A stretch of 64,000 nt of DNA from Piper betle (Eukaryota; Streptophyta; Magnoliopsida; Piperales; Piperaceae). Position 1 is the stretch's first letter. Each line of letters starts with the position of its first letter. Positions 52,201 through 62,627 of this stretch are shown piece after piece. The notes below the pieces were generated by a model. It made no database searches, had not been told where the DNA came from, and worked only from the letters and a program-made list of their open reading frames with translations. The stretch is taken from contig JAURVB010014884.1 in the NCBI GenBank assembly GCA_033002965.1, positions 153,127-217,126 on the forward strand, in the 5' to 3' direction. Position numbers and translations under genes: made by a program.

Positions 52201-55200
52201 GCAAATTTCTTATGAGCAGCTAAAGAACAAATCAGCTTTAAAACTTCTGAAAGATTTTTGAGGTTTTCTGGAGTATCCTTTTGGTTTGAACAGCGTTGCA
52301 ACAACTCAAGGCAGACATCAACCCCTTTCTCCTGAAGGACAGGGCCCAACACTTCAAAGTATTCACCCAATACCTCAAGACACTGAATGCAGTACTTCTC
52401 TCTCAGCTGTCTAAGAGCCTCATCGTCCAGGATGAAGAGATCATCTAAGTCCTCCTCTCCTCCTCAGGGCCTGAAGACTTGATTTCCTCAGAATCGATAT
52501 TGCTGCTTAAAGAATTTCTGCAGTTTCATAACAAATCACTTCATCCATATGCATTCGGCTATGGCATAGGATTTCAAGACACTAAAAAAAAAGAACTAAC
52601 CGTGAAACTTCAGTAGCTATTGCAGCCTCAACAACTGTGGACGCAGCATTGGAAGCAGCTGCAACAGCGGCCTCTTCATCATTTGTAGTTCTTAGTACCT
52701 GTAATCACCAAAGTCAATGCAACGTTACGACTATAAAGGCGTTTTATTGGTTAAATTAACTATACCATAACATGTCCATCAACTTCACCTCCAACGCAGT
52801 TGTTTTTACAAGCTCAGCAGCAGCATCACCAGCAGCCATAATTGCTTCGGCAGGTGCATTTGCAGTTCTTGCTTCAGCTTCTGCAGCTCTAATTGCTTTC
52901 TTTACAAACTCCAGTATGTTCCTCGTTCCAACTTCACATTCCTTCAAACGATAATCATCATCTCTCTCAATTCCCAAGCCATCATCAGTACTCTTGCTCA
53001 AAAATGACTTGCTCTCTAGATGCTTGAATGGGTTCTTTTCCCTCACACTATTTTGTCCTGAACCACCCAATCGTACTCCAGCAACAGGTGAAGGGCTTAT
53101 ATCTCTTTCATTTTCCAAACACCCCTCCAGTGGACGTCCTTTCCCTCTAATCCTTCCCCATCCCCGCACCCCTCTCCGTCTTGATGAGTCATCTCTGGGA
53201 TTCTCTTCAGAATCTTCATCTCTATTAGATCTACTTTTTCCTTTAATGTCACGTAAATCTCTATTATGCAGCCGCCTTTCTTCCTCAGTTTGTTCAGTTT
53301 CATCCTCAACAGATTCATACATGCCAACCACCTCATCTGAAGCATCTGTCCTGGGATGATTCATCATGACACTTTGATCATCCAATAAGGGTTCATCAGC
53401 CACCCTTGAGCTATCTAGATTTGCAGATTCTCGAGCTTGTCGATGTCTGCTTCTACCATCTTCTCTGACTCTGCCACATAAGGACATATGTTTACCATCA
53501 GCTGCATATCCAGCTTCTCTCTGAGCAATCGTGCTCTCCCCAAGCACACGTGAGCGAAGGTACCGCATCAGTTTTGCCGACAGTTCTGAAGTCACCACAT
53601 CTTCAACCACTGGGCCTCCCCTAAACAACCATATATACAAGTTTTACTAGGAAGGAACAAAGGCATATGTCTAATGTTTTTCAATAAAATATACTATTGA
53701 AATAATAATTAAGAACTTAAGTCAGCATTTGAAAATTTTTTGTCCAAAAGATAATTAAACTTGTTCAAGAATTCAAGTGCATTCATTTACTACTTTGCAT
53801 GTCAGCAAGCATATCAGGTAAATCTAAAAGAACTTTTCTTAATTTGAAATTTTGGTTACACATTAGTTCAATAGTCTTGAAAGCACTTTGAAACACGTAA
53901 ATGTTTCTGAAACTATTTCTAATGAGGGTTTGAAGGGGGGCTAAGATGATGCATTGAAGTATTGAAATCCAACCGGAATCACTTACGCAGTCAAGGCTAT
54001 GCAAAGAAGGCCAGTGGCATAGGTTCGCAACATTTCACCATTAGTGGGCTTATTGCTCCCCATAATAACTTTCCAATCAACCTCGTCTTTCAATAACTCC
54101 AAAGGATCATCTATGACCCACCTTTTGATATTTTCCAAGACCATGTCTTCAAAAGCGTGAGGATACTACAATACACAACAAAAAACATTCATACCCAACA
54201 AGAAGAGAATTACTGGCTTTTTTTTTAAGAAAAAAAAGAACCAATGAAAAGGAAGCTAACCATCAAGGTTGCAGAGCAACTGAGAAGCAGCCTAGCAGAT
54301 GCAGCACGAATGCTAGTTGAATATCTCTTATCTGAAAGGAATTTTGATGATATCAACTCAAAAAAGTCATCATTTTCCTGCAAGATTAGAAAGTTAAAGA
54401 TAAAATAGCCAATCTTGCCGCCAATGCAATGAAAAGCTACTGTAAACGATATAGTGTCAAATAAAATTCTTGTTCCAATTAGTGCGGCAAATAAAATTGA
54501 ATTACCTTGATAATTCTTCCGAGCTTTCCAATGGTATGAGAAGATCGACCATTGTTCAAACTAGCATTGGCAGATGTTTCCAAGTACCTATCCACACAGC
54601 CGATTAGCAAAACTTATTCAGGCACATCCATCATGTTTCGAGTCACTGCTACTGCTTAAATAGAATATGAGCGTTCTCACAAGCAAACATTTTTACACAA
54701 ACACTCTGCGCAGTTTCTTATTTCTGAACAAAATGCAATAACCGGGGAAAAAAACAATAGAATAAAATGAGCACCCTGCATTTAGACAAGGTCAAGAACA
54801 ATTCCACATAAGAGTAACGGAAAAGGCAATAACAATAATAACGTAACAGAATAGCTAAACGCAAACAAAAAACAGTTGGTAGAAATGAAACATTCCATAC
54901 AACACCAACAACTCGCAAATTCAAGAAAAACTTAGAATCATTCGACACTCCAAACTGAGAGATGCACCAACCAGAAGAACAATGGAAGAGAAGCGGAGAA
55001 CGAACCTGCCCTCCTCGACCTCGAGGATGGAAGCGAGGGCATGAATCGCCCGGGGGCTAGGGCTGGCTTGGGAGGCGACGATCCTCGAAATCAACCGCTC
55101 GGCCCTCGCCAGCACCGCCTCGTCCTCGGCCGCCGCCGCCGCCGCCGCCGCATCCTCCTCCTCCGCCTCCGCCACCACCGCCGCCAAAGCAGCAGCCGCC

Positions 55201-55226
55201 TCCTCCACTTCGGCTTCCGAATCCAT
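46225..55226 (-). CDS. DCAF1: DCAF1 (VprBP homologue), CUL4 E3 ligase substrate receptor
   Basis: DDB1- and CUL4-associated nuclear substrate receptor. Fourteen exons on the minus strand: 55006-55226, 54506-54587, 54261-54377, 53987-54165, 52789-53620, 52601-52698, 52092-52517, 51357-51962, 51077-51256, 50003-50491, 49499-49609, 49211-49329, 47534-49130 and 46225-46935. An intact frame would be about 1922 residues (Arabidopsis about 1880). The N-terminus is alanine/glutamate-rich and encoded by a GC-rich exon. An armadillo-like region follows, then a LisH-like stretch (ELLLLIHEHLQASGLTTSAA), WD40 repeats with DDB1-binding DxR-type boxes (VLWDRRGPGPVHRF; EVWDLRRFKLLRSVP) and an extreme acidic C-terminus. 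In exon 7 the frame shifts by 1 nt inside a GAG run (52451-52466), hitting TAG soon after. All other joins are in phase. Confidence 0.93.
50992..51010. repeat. (GA)n microsatellite in DCAF1 intron
   Basis: About nine GA units in the intron between 50491 and 51077. Confidence 0.9.
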
Positions 55227-56916
55227 CGGGTGTTGGTGCCGCAATCGCCGCCGGCGCTCTTTCCGGGAGGTTTGGGGGGAAAAATTAACAAAAGGGCAAA
55301 TTGGAGAGTGACCTAATATGTAACAAGAGTACAGATTTTTCCATTTTTTTAATTTTAATAAATAAATAAATATATATTTATTTATTTATTTTTTATCTTA
55401 ATATCATTGCACTTTTATTATGAATATTTATGTGCCATTCATATAGTTAATGTTTTAATTTAATATATATTGTTATTATATATCTTTGTCCTATTTATTT
55501 TAGTAAAATATAGGTGGTGGTAATTATGTGAGGGGGATGGTGGATGGGTCCTTGTACCAAATGATAAGAAGACGATTTAAGAGAATTATCATCAGAAATA
55601 CTTTTTGTTAAGTAATATTAAAAAAAGGTATATTGTTAAAATGTAAAAAACTTCCTATAAGTTTTATGTAAAACTACAATTAACGATTTAATGGATGGAT
55701 AAATTTGATCACCTGTTTTATGATTTTCAGTGTTATGTTTATAAATATTTTTAAAAATTGAGGTATATGTTCAAACTTCAAACAATTGTATGTATTTTAT
55801 GATTTTTTTACACCTATTTAAAAAAAGTTACTTAATTATTTTGGGTTAACTACAGGGAAAGAGGGGTGAAGTATGTGCGCGTGGTTTCGTGGCCGGTACC
55901 ACCAGAAGCGTCGCTTATACTTTATGAACCGGTGTGGGCCCTGTTATTGATCACGTGCTATTTGCAGAACGGCGTGTTGGGCTTCGTATATGGGCCCCTT
56001 TTTTATTTTAACTTTTATTGGGCCTCCCAGACAGAGAATCATATACATAAATAAATATATAAATAAATATATATATATATATATATTTATAGCCATAATA
56101 ATGATCAATATAATCCAACAGATTTACTATACCATTGTAACGGCCTTACTATAATGATCAAAAGTTGCCTGTGAAGGAAGGGTTGACAGTTAACGGGCTC
56201 GTTTAGATGAAATGCACCATTTTTTTTGATAAAAAAATGAAAATGTGATACATTCTATCAATCTAAGAATACAAAGTGAAGAGAATGGCGAGGCCGAAAT
56301 GCGCTTTCACTTACCTTTTTTGACATTGGGAGGAATTACCTTATCAAAAAACGAAATGCTATAATCAAAGATGCTTTATGTGTTAGATTATATTATTGTT
56401 TTATCAGAAACAATGGTTTCCACGAGTTCAAGACATAAGTATGACTTTATACTAGAAGAAAAGAAGTATATAACATAATTTATACCGAATTGGCAATGCA
56501 ACAGCTAGAGAAGCTTGGAGCTTAACAACAGCCACATGGTTGTCGGTAACCCCCTTGATATAAAGGTCTGTAATTAGGCGTTTTTACAACGTCAATCGTT
56601 ATAAAACCATTGTTCGCTTTCCAAAGGCAGGCTACCAGGATAAGAAACACGTTTGAGTTCGGCACACCCAACTCTCCCACTCAAACAAAAATAATAAGGA
56701 ATTTGGCACAAAAATGGCTAGACAGCGAAGACATAGAATTCCACATATGATAGAACTGCTTTATGAAAGTTCAGAGCAGCTTATTTGCCGTAAGTATCCG
56801 GATTTATTTTAAGCTACACATGCAACGGGGAAGTTCTAATATGAAAAGGATGGAAAGACAGGCTACAGAGAGAGCCGAAGCAGCCTTGGTATCCATTTGA
56901 GTTCGATTTCCACTGT
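55227..56916. other. DCAF1 promoter side and intergenic DNA
   Basis: Short GC-rich DCAF1 leader, then AT-rich intergenic DNA with a TAAATA/TA tract at about 56043-56090. No gene is seen. Confidence 0.55.
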
Positions 56917-58487
56917 CTATTGGGGGACATTTCCCTTGTGCAGATGGAACATCTCACTTGGCACCACCTGAAGAACACCCGGTTGCTCTGCAACACCAAT
57001 GAACCATAGCGATTAACTCTTTGTTTGCAAACAATAAAAAGAAAAATTAAAACATCAATAGAACTTCCAGCAGAGAATACCAATCGGCGCGCACAACAAT
57101 ATTCTAAACCCACATCATTCTGAAATTTCATCCATCCACATTAATATAGGTAGTCAATAGATACAGCAATTATAAGCAGCAAAAGTAATTGCATGCCCTC
57201 CCGTGAATAAGAGGTAGAAGGTGCAACTTTCCCACAATAATAATACACATAATCGATGGGTACGTATCCGTTTTAGCAAAACATCAATTCATGCAGTCAC
57301 CTATTGGCATTTACAGTCAAATATCACTTGCATTCAGTGTGGTAGGCTTGACGAAACAGCTCTTCAAAATCCTCATGCCATCATATAGATAAAGAAACAA
57401 ACCGAGTAGAGTTGTGATAAGTAGTAGTAGATACATAAAAAATTTATAGACTAAGGGTAAGATTGAACACAACGGAAGCTAATCAATCGTGTAAATATCA
57501 TACATTCAATCGTGAATGTGATAAACCAAGTCTCTGAAATTAGATATGTGCTTATCACTACAGTCGCACTAAAGCAAAAATGATCATTCATAAATCTTAG
57601 CAACATTCAATTAATTGTGGGGAACAATTTTTCACTTTTGAAACAAAAACTTAAATAACACTTTGAATTGGGAGTAAAAAACTAAAAATATAAAAAAAAC
57701 GCAAAAGGGGAGTAAAAAGTTACAGGCAACATCTATCAACGTCATTGTGATTCACTACAGGACCACAGTATGTCAAATAGACGGATTTGTATTTTTTGCC
57801 AAGTAAACATGAAACCCGACAAATTCATTATGTTGAACCCATGACGATCGAGAGTCAACCATCACCTCATTCACAACATCTTAGACAACGTAAAACAGTA
57901 AAATTACATTTTGGAACATACGAATGATCATACACATAACCAGAACATGAAAGGGGAAAAAGACGTATTTTATAATACTTACGGTAGATCTCAGCAACCT
58001 GTTCAGGAGTAAGCTTGGCGGAGAACCCGCTCGCAACAGTCTTGTAGCTGTACAACAAAGCCTGTTTCGCAGCTTCCTCACTACGCACGCAAGCATGAAT
58101 CGTGATATAATCATATACATATAACCTCAACATATAAACCAAACGAACAAAATTTCAAACCAGAACAAACAAGAATTTTAGCCAACCATGCAGGTTCAGA
58201 GAACAATCGGATGCAAAAAAAATGTAACATGAAGGGAGCATTTCAGAAAGAGACCTTCCAAGGATGGTCGTGAGGGTGCGGATATGGTACGCCTCGGCCT
58301 CCTCCTCCTTGGGATTCTCCATGTACACGATATGCACCGCCGCCTCCCCGGCCTTGGCGCCGCTCCCTTCCTCCCCTGCCTTCACCTCCTTGGCCGGATC
58401 CGTTCCTGACATGGCTTCCATCGTCGCCACCAACAATGCCACCAGAAGAAGCAGAAAAACGCCGACTTCGAATCCACCCCTCCCCAT
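56917..58487 (-). CDS. Subtilase propeptide-like inhibitor (I9 domain only)
   Basis: Small protein made of a signal peptide plus a subtilisin propeptide (inhibitor I9) domain, without a protease domain. It is like the Arabidopsis SPI-1 type (At1g71950), which inhibits subtilases. Three exons on the minus strand: 58255-58487, 57983-58080 and 56917-56987; 402 nt, 133 residues. Residues 1-28 form a signal peptide (GVFLLLLVALLVATMEAMS). The I9 core includes AAVHIVYMENPKEEE, YHIRTLTTILG, EEAAKQALLYSYK, ASGFSAKLTPEQVAEI and QPGVLQVVPSEMFHLHK, ending NVPQ. ATG 58487 is chosen because it opens directly onto the signal peptide; an upstream in-frame ATG at 58511 would add MFIYIRYK. The length equals the propeptide family, so it is not a truncated subtilase. 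An apoplastic or secretory location is inferred. Confidence 0.92.
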
Positions 58488-59026
58488 CTTATATCGTATA
58501 TATATAAACACAAGGTGGAGGAGGCAATGGGATCGTAATCTGGAGAACTGGGAGTCGAGTCCGCGTCTGATCCGAAGCCGATGACGCCGATCGCTGCAAA
58601 GGTTCCTTCCCGACGAAGCCGTCGACGTGCGGCGATGCCCACTTCCCGACGTTTACGTGTGCATTGCTTCCCTGACACGTTGTCAGGGAGCCACGGTGAC
58701 GTCATATTTACGGCTTCGAACTAAATAAAACGACAAATTTATTTTTTATATAAAAAATATACAAAATTCGATTAATTTCATTAAATTAATTTTGAATGTA
58801 AGTGATAATGATTAAAAATTCTATTATAACTATTTTACTGATTTAATAAAGAATTATTTAATTATTTTATTTTACACTATAAATTCCGTTTTTAATTGAA
58901 TCTTAAACTTCAAATGTTTAATGTTAAAATATCATTTTCATTAAGTTATTAAGGATTTAATTGGTATGAAAATAATATAAATAATTTAAAATTTTAAAAT
59001 AATCAACCCTATTAAAAATATGCATA
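58488..59026. other. Inhibitor promoter and AT-rich DNA
   Basis: About 250 bp of GC-richer upstream sequence of the inhibitor gene, then AT-rich DNA up to the target duplication attag (59027-59031). No gene is seen. Confidence 0.6.
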
Positions 59027-59163
59027 ATTAGTGTTCGTCCAAATTTTTCACCGCACCCCTCGGCTCAATCATGATGGTTAACCCAGCCAGTCGTGGTTGA
59101 ACCCGTGGTTATGCCTAATTTAATAGAAATAAGATACGTGAGATTTATTCGGAAGGAGGGAAA

Positions 59164-59221
59164 GGGGTGGAAGCCGGAACACCAAGCACCAAGGGGTGGA
59201 AGCCGGAACACCAAGCACCAA
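59164..59221 (+). repeat. 29-bp tandem repeat, two units, in 5' LTR
   Basis: Units begin ggggtggaagccggaac. There are two copies here versus three in the 3' LTR (62760-62846). Confidence 0.9.
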
Positions 59222-59261
59222 GGGGTGCATGTGTTGGCGTGCAGCACTTCAGCCGGGTGTC

Positions 59262-59269
59262 TATATAAG
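59262..59269 (+). promoter_or_regulatory. TATA box of the 5' LTR
   Basis: TATATAAG in a GC-richer U3 context, just downstream of the 29-bp repeats. The same box is at 62887-62894 in the 3' LTR. The transcription start is inferred to lie about 30 bp downstream. Confidence 0.65.
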
Positions 59270-59732
59270 GAGATGTTATCCTTGTGTAGAGGGGGAGAAA
59301 AAACAAAATCAGATCAAAAGTGATCAAGTGTGGGTGAGTGCCTCCCTGCGTGGAGATGTGAGGTAGTGTCGGGTAAGGGGGATTGCCGGTGTGTGGCTGC
59401 AACCAGCCTTGGTCGGGGCCAAGTGCTGGGCACACCCGGTAAGCTGTCGGTGCAGCGTTGTCCACCTGTGACCGAACCATCCAGTTCTATTCCAGCAGCC
59501 TCGAGCCTGCGTGCCGAGTGCTGGGGAAGTCCTGTCGAGTGTGTGTGTCGAAATGGCCATCCCACCGAGTGCATAAGAATTGTCTAAGTGTTATTGGATA
59601 CTTGTGACTCTTTAGTCTCATCCCGCTGTCTCTTTGCGCGGCAAGGGCGCCTCGGTCCCACCGAACCCTTCCAACCCGACGCGGGAACACTCTAACCCGC
59701 ACCAGCGGACGAACCCGCGCCCGAACATAAAT

Positions 59733-59750
59733 TGGCGACTCCACTGGGGA
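59733..59750 (+). other. Primer binding site of LTR element
   Basis: tggcgactccactgggga, five bases after the LTR end. TGG start and position fit a tRNA primer site. I did not identify the tRNA. Confidence 0.75.
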
Positions 59751-59800
59751 CCGTCAAGAGGTAGCAGTGCAGCTTGAAGAGATAGTGTGGATAAAAGAAA

Positions 59801-61102
59801 ATGGCCCCCGAGACAAGGCATATGGCTAGACAAAGAGGTGCTAGTGAAGGAGAACCTTCTAACGCACCCACAAACCAACCTGAAGTGCAAATACCATCCA
59901 TCACCAGCATGGGCGAGCCAGTCGCCTTGCAAAATGAAAACCCGAACTCGAACGAACAACTTCGAGAACGGGTTAGACAACTTGAATCGGCACTTGACGA
60001 TGCACTCGCCTTAAATAGGCGAGCATCCGTCGCAATGGGAAGTGCATCGAGAAGAGAAGATGCCGACCTAGCAAACCGGCGAAGTCCAGACGAAGTGGAC
60101 CAGCCTGCTAACCCACCGATGACAAGTAGTCTTACGGCACTATTGGAAAGGCCTTTGGCAACCGCTCCAACAAGTGTGGATTTGTCAAATACCCCTCAGG
60201 TAGATAATATGTTTTCCAATGTCTCGGGATTTATGTCTCAAGCCTCACCCTTGATAATTTCGTCGTCCGAACCAAGTTGGACGCAACACTACCCAATTAT
60301 ACCCCCAAGTAGGACTGAAATTAGTCCACTACCACAGTCATCATGGTTCCCACAACCACCCCACTACCCACCACCATACCCGTACCCATGGTATAGCCCT
60401 GCTATCCCTCAATCATCAGTTTCTATGGCATTTCCACCGCCAATCACCACTGCGGTGTCCGCCTCAACGGCGACGCCCTTGATGTCAATGTTTCAGCCAA
60501 CAATTCCAGCCACAGTAGCTCCGCTACCAGTTAATTATCCTCCACAAGTCTATCCTGCAACAGTTCCTGTAGCACCAGTCGCACCAGTTGTGCCGATTCA
60601 GGATTCTCGATTTGATGAGTTAAAAGCCGCGATGGATGCACAAGCCGCATTAATCGCCGCATTGATAGCTCAAAAGGACAAAGAACCTAGTAAAGTTGTA
60701 AAGCGTCTTCGTCCTTTAGCCGATGAAGTTTACACGGAAATTTTGCCGGAAAAATACAAGCGCCCAACTTTTACGAAGTTCGATGGAGACGGCAATCCGG
60801 GAGATCATGTCACAATTTTTGAAATTGAGTGTGGAACAATTGTGGCAAATGAAAAATTAAAGTTACAACAATTCCCGGCATCACTTAGCGGTAATGCCTT
60901 GAGATGGTTCAATAACCGCCCCTCTGGATCAATCAATTCATGGGATGAATTTGTTGAGCAGTTTACAGAACACTTTCAATCCATGGAAATTCCAGTGACA
61001 ATAGAACACTTACGACAGTGTCAAAGGGAATCGGGTGAAGGATTTGCTACATATGTGAAAAGATTTAGAAGTCTCGTCATCTCAGATGAAAGAGACCCCT
61101 GA
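59801..61102 (+). CDS. Retrotransposon gag, N-terminal frame
   Basis: 433 codons from the first ATG downstream of the primer site (MAPETRHMARQRGAS). It has a predicted coiled coil at residues about 47-67 (LRERVRQLESALDDALAL), a long proline-rich linker (PQPPHYPPPYPYPWYSP), then the retrotransposon gag core with YKRPTFTKFDGDGNPGDHV, LSGNALRWFNNRP and FVEQFTEHFQ. It stops at TGA 61100-61102 in the middle of the gag domain, while the next part of the domain continues in another frame starting before 61086. So this copy carries a 1-nt frameshift near 61095-61100, or translation requires frameshifting. Confidence 0.85.
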   Translation: MAPETRHMARQRGASEGEPSNAPTNQPEVQIPSITSMGEPVALQNENPNSNEQLRERVRQLESALDDALALNRRASVAMGSASRREDADLANRRSPDEVDQPANPPMTSSLTALLERPLATAPTSVDLSNTPQVDNMFSNVSGFMSQASPLIISSSEPSWTQHYPIIPPSRTEISPLPQSSWFPQPPHYPPPYPYPWYSPAIPQSSVSMAFPPPITTAVSASTATPLMSMFQPTIPATVAPLPVNYPPQVYPATVPVAPVAPVVPIQDSRFDELKAAMDAQAALIAALIAQKDKEPSKVVKRLRPLADEVYTEILPEKYKRPTFTKFDGDGNPGDHVTIFEIECGTIVANEKLKLQQFPASLSGNALRWFNNRPSGSINSWDEFVEQFTEHFQSMEIPVTIEHLRQCQRESGEGFATYVKRFRSLVISDERDP

Positions 61103-62528
61103 CATTAAGGAGCTTGTGAAGATTTGTGCAATGAACGCCGGATCAGCTGCATGGTTCTTAAGTGGTGCACAATGCAACACTTTTGAACAATTGTTTGAAA
61201 GGATGTTGATTTTTGAAGAACTTGGAAGGGTTTCTGCTTCTCTGAAAAATGCTAAGGCATCAACCAATGCTGTCACTGAACTTGGAGAATCAAGTCGGGA
61301 AAAACAATTGGAAGGGCCAAGGAATAACAATGAAGATAGAAAGGTTGCGCCCCGACAACGGCGTGAATGGAGAAATATAGAAGATTACACCTTCAATGTT
61401 GGTGATACTGAAAGGTGGTTTGATGTTTTGGTCAAGCAAGGAAAAATCACTCCCTGGATACCGAAGAATCCACCTAAACCGGAAGATGAAAAGAAAGAGA
61501 ATTTTTGCCGGTTTCATCAAATGCTTGGCCATCCAACGGTGATATGTCGAGATGTGATGGAAAAGATCCAAGAGTTGCTGGACAAAGGAGATATAAAGTA
61601 TAAAGCTGCTAATGCTAATGTGATGACAGTAAGCCACTTATCCTTACCAATGAAGTCTCATAAAGGAAAAGAGAAACAAGGAGAGGAAATGGATGTCCCG
61701 ATGGCTAATGTTGAAGACACAAAGGTGTCGCCTGCTTCCACTATAGAAGATAAAGGATGTTCTACACCTCTATCAATCCAAAAGTTTGAAGTCCAAGCTA
61801 ATCAAGGAAAAAGACTTTTCGAAAAAGATGAGCTTGATAAAGAAAAGATGGAAGATCAGCTTGCTGTCAGAACAACTTCAACACAAAAGGAAGTCAAGTC
61901 AAAGATCTCAAAAACAAGACTTCGCTTGATGTGCAGCTTTGGCGGAAAGATAGTAATCCAGGGAAGGAAGCAACACTACTTTGGAGGAGACACACGACTG
62001 GTTGTACTGGAGCATGATTGTTCTTATTCAAGTCTTGTCGCCCAAATCAGGGGTACATGTTCTACCAGCATCCCTTTGGTGATTAAGTGTCAGCTACCCG
62101 GTGAAAGCTTCAATTACCTTATCACAATCGCCAATGATGAAGACTTGGTAAATGTAATCAAAGAACAAGAGGAGTTCAACACAAGTCATGAATCAACATC
62201 TCGTCTCCACTTCTTCGTGTCACCAAAGATGTCAAGATCGCAATCCAACCAGACATGGGACAAGAAGTTGGGGGCTTCAATCAAAATCACTGCTGCTAGA
62301 AGGTTTAAAAGAGAAGCAGCCAACAACTCAACAAATAGTAGGAGGCATCATAAAAGATCAAGGTCACCTCCATACTATGGGCAGAAGAAGTTTGATGCCC
62401 TAAGGAAAAATCCACAAAAAGAAATTTGGATTTGGAGGCCACGAGTGTCGAGTGAGAGAGTCACTCCTCAAGATCAAAATGATGGTCAATGGCCACACTA
62501 TAACCCACGAGGAGTCACCTTAGGCTAA
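61086..62528 (+). CDS. Gag C-terminal frame with PB1-like domain
   Basis: 480 open codons overlapping the end of the preceding frame. DIKELVKIC and FEQLFERMLIFEEL continue the gag core. A knuckle-like segment follows at residues 140-158 (FCRFHQMLGHPTVICRDVM), as in many plant Gypsy gags. After a charged linker, residues about 278-380 (61917-62225) read as a PB1 domain: RLRLMCSFGGKIVIQG, HYFGGDTRLVVLEHD, SLVAQIRG, LVIKCQLPGE, then the acidic OPCA-like ITIANDEDLVNVIKE and RLHFFVSP. The tail is basic and Arg/Ser-rich (RRHHKRSRSPPYYG). PB1 domains mediate heterotypic protein dimerisation in plant kinases and transcription regulators and are not a normal gag part. The ATG at 61086 is probably not a real start, since the frame should be reached from the first gag ORF. 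Confidence 0.82.
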   Translation: MKETPDIKELVKICAMNAGSAAWFLSGAQCNTFEQLFERMLIFEELGRVSASLKNAKASTNAVTELGESSREKQLEGPRNNNEDRKVAPRQRREWRNIEDYTFNVGDTERWFDVLVKQGKITPWIPKNPPKPEDEKKENFCRFHQMLGHPTVICRDVMEKIQELLDKGDIKYKAANANVMTVSHLSLPMKSHKGKEKQGEEMDVPMANVEDTKVSPASTIEDKGCSTPLSIQKFEVQANQGKRLFEKDELDKEKMEDQLAVRTTSTQKEVKSKISKTRLRLMCSFGGKIVIQGRKQHYFGGDTRLVVLEHDCSYSSLVAQIRGTCSTSIPLVIKCQLPGESFNYLITIANDEDLVNVIKEQEEFNTSHESTSRLHFFVSPKMSRSQSNQTWDKKLGASIKITAARRFKREAANNSTNSRRHHKRSRSPPYYGQKKFDALRKNPQKEIWIWRPRVSSERVTPQDQNDGQWPHYNPRGVTLG

Positions 62529-62616
62529 ATTATAAAAAATAAAAAGAATGAAAAAGAATGAAAAATGAATAAAAATGTTTTGCCGATTCTTCTTTCTCAG
62601 ATTGCGAAAAATCGGC

Positions 62617-62623
62617 AAGGGGG
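62617..62623 (+). other. Polypurine tract
   Basis: aaggggg followed by ctga, then the 3' LTR at 62628. Position and composition fit a plus-strand primer. Confidence 0.7.
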
Positions 62624-62627
62624 CTGA

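Larger units (their letters stand above)
59032..59727 (+). repeat. 5' LTR
   Basis: 696 bp, starting TGTTCG and ending CGAACA. Contains two 29-bp tandem units and a TATATAAG box. Confidence 0.93.

Noticed and set aside
59145..59744. Several ORFs on both strands, repeated at 62763-63326
   Set aside because: They lie in the LTRs, appear in both copies and match no protein; non-coding LTR sequence.
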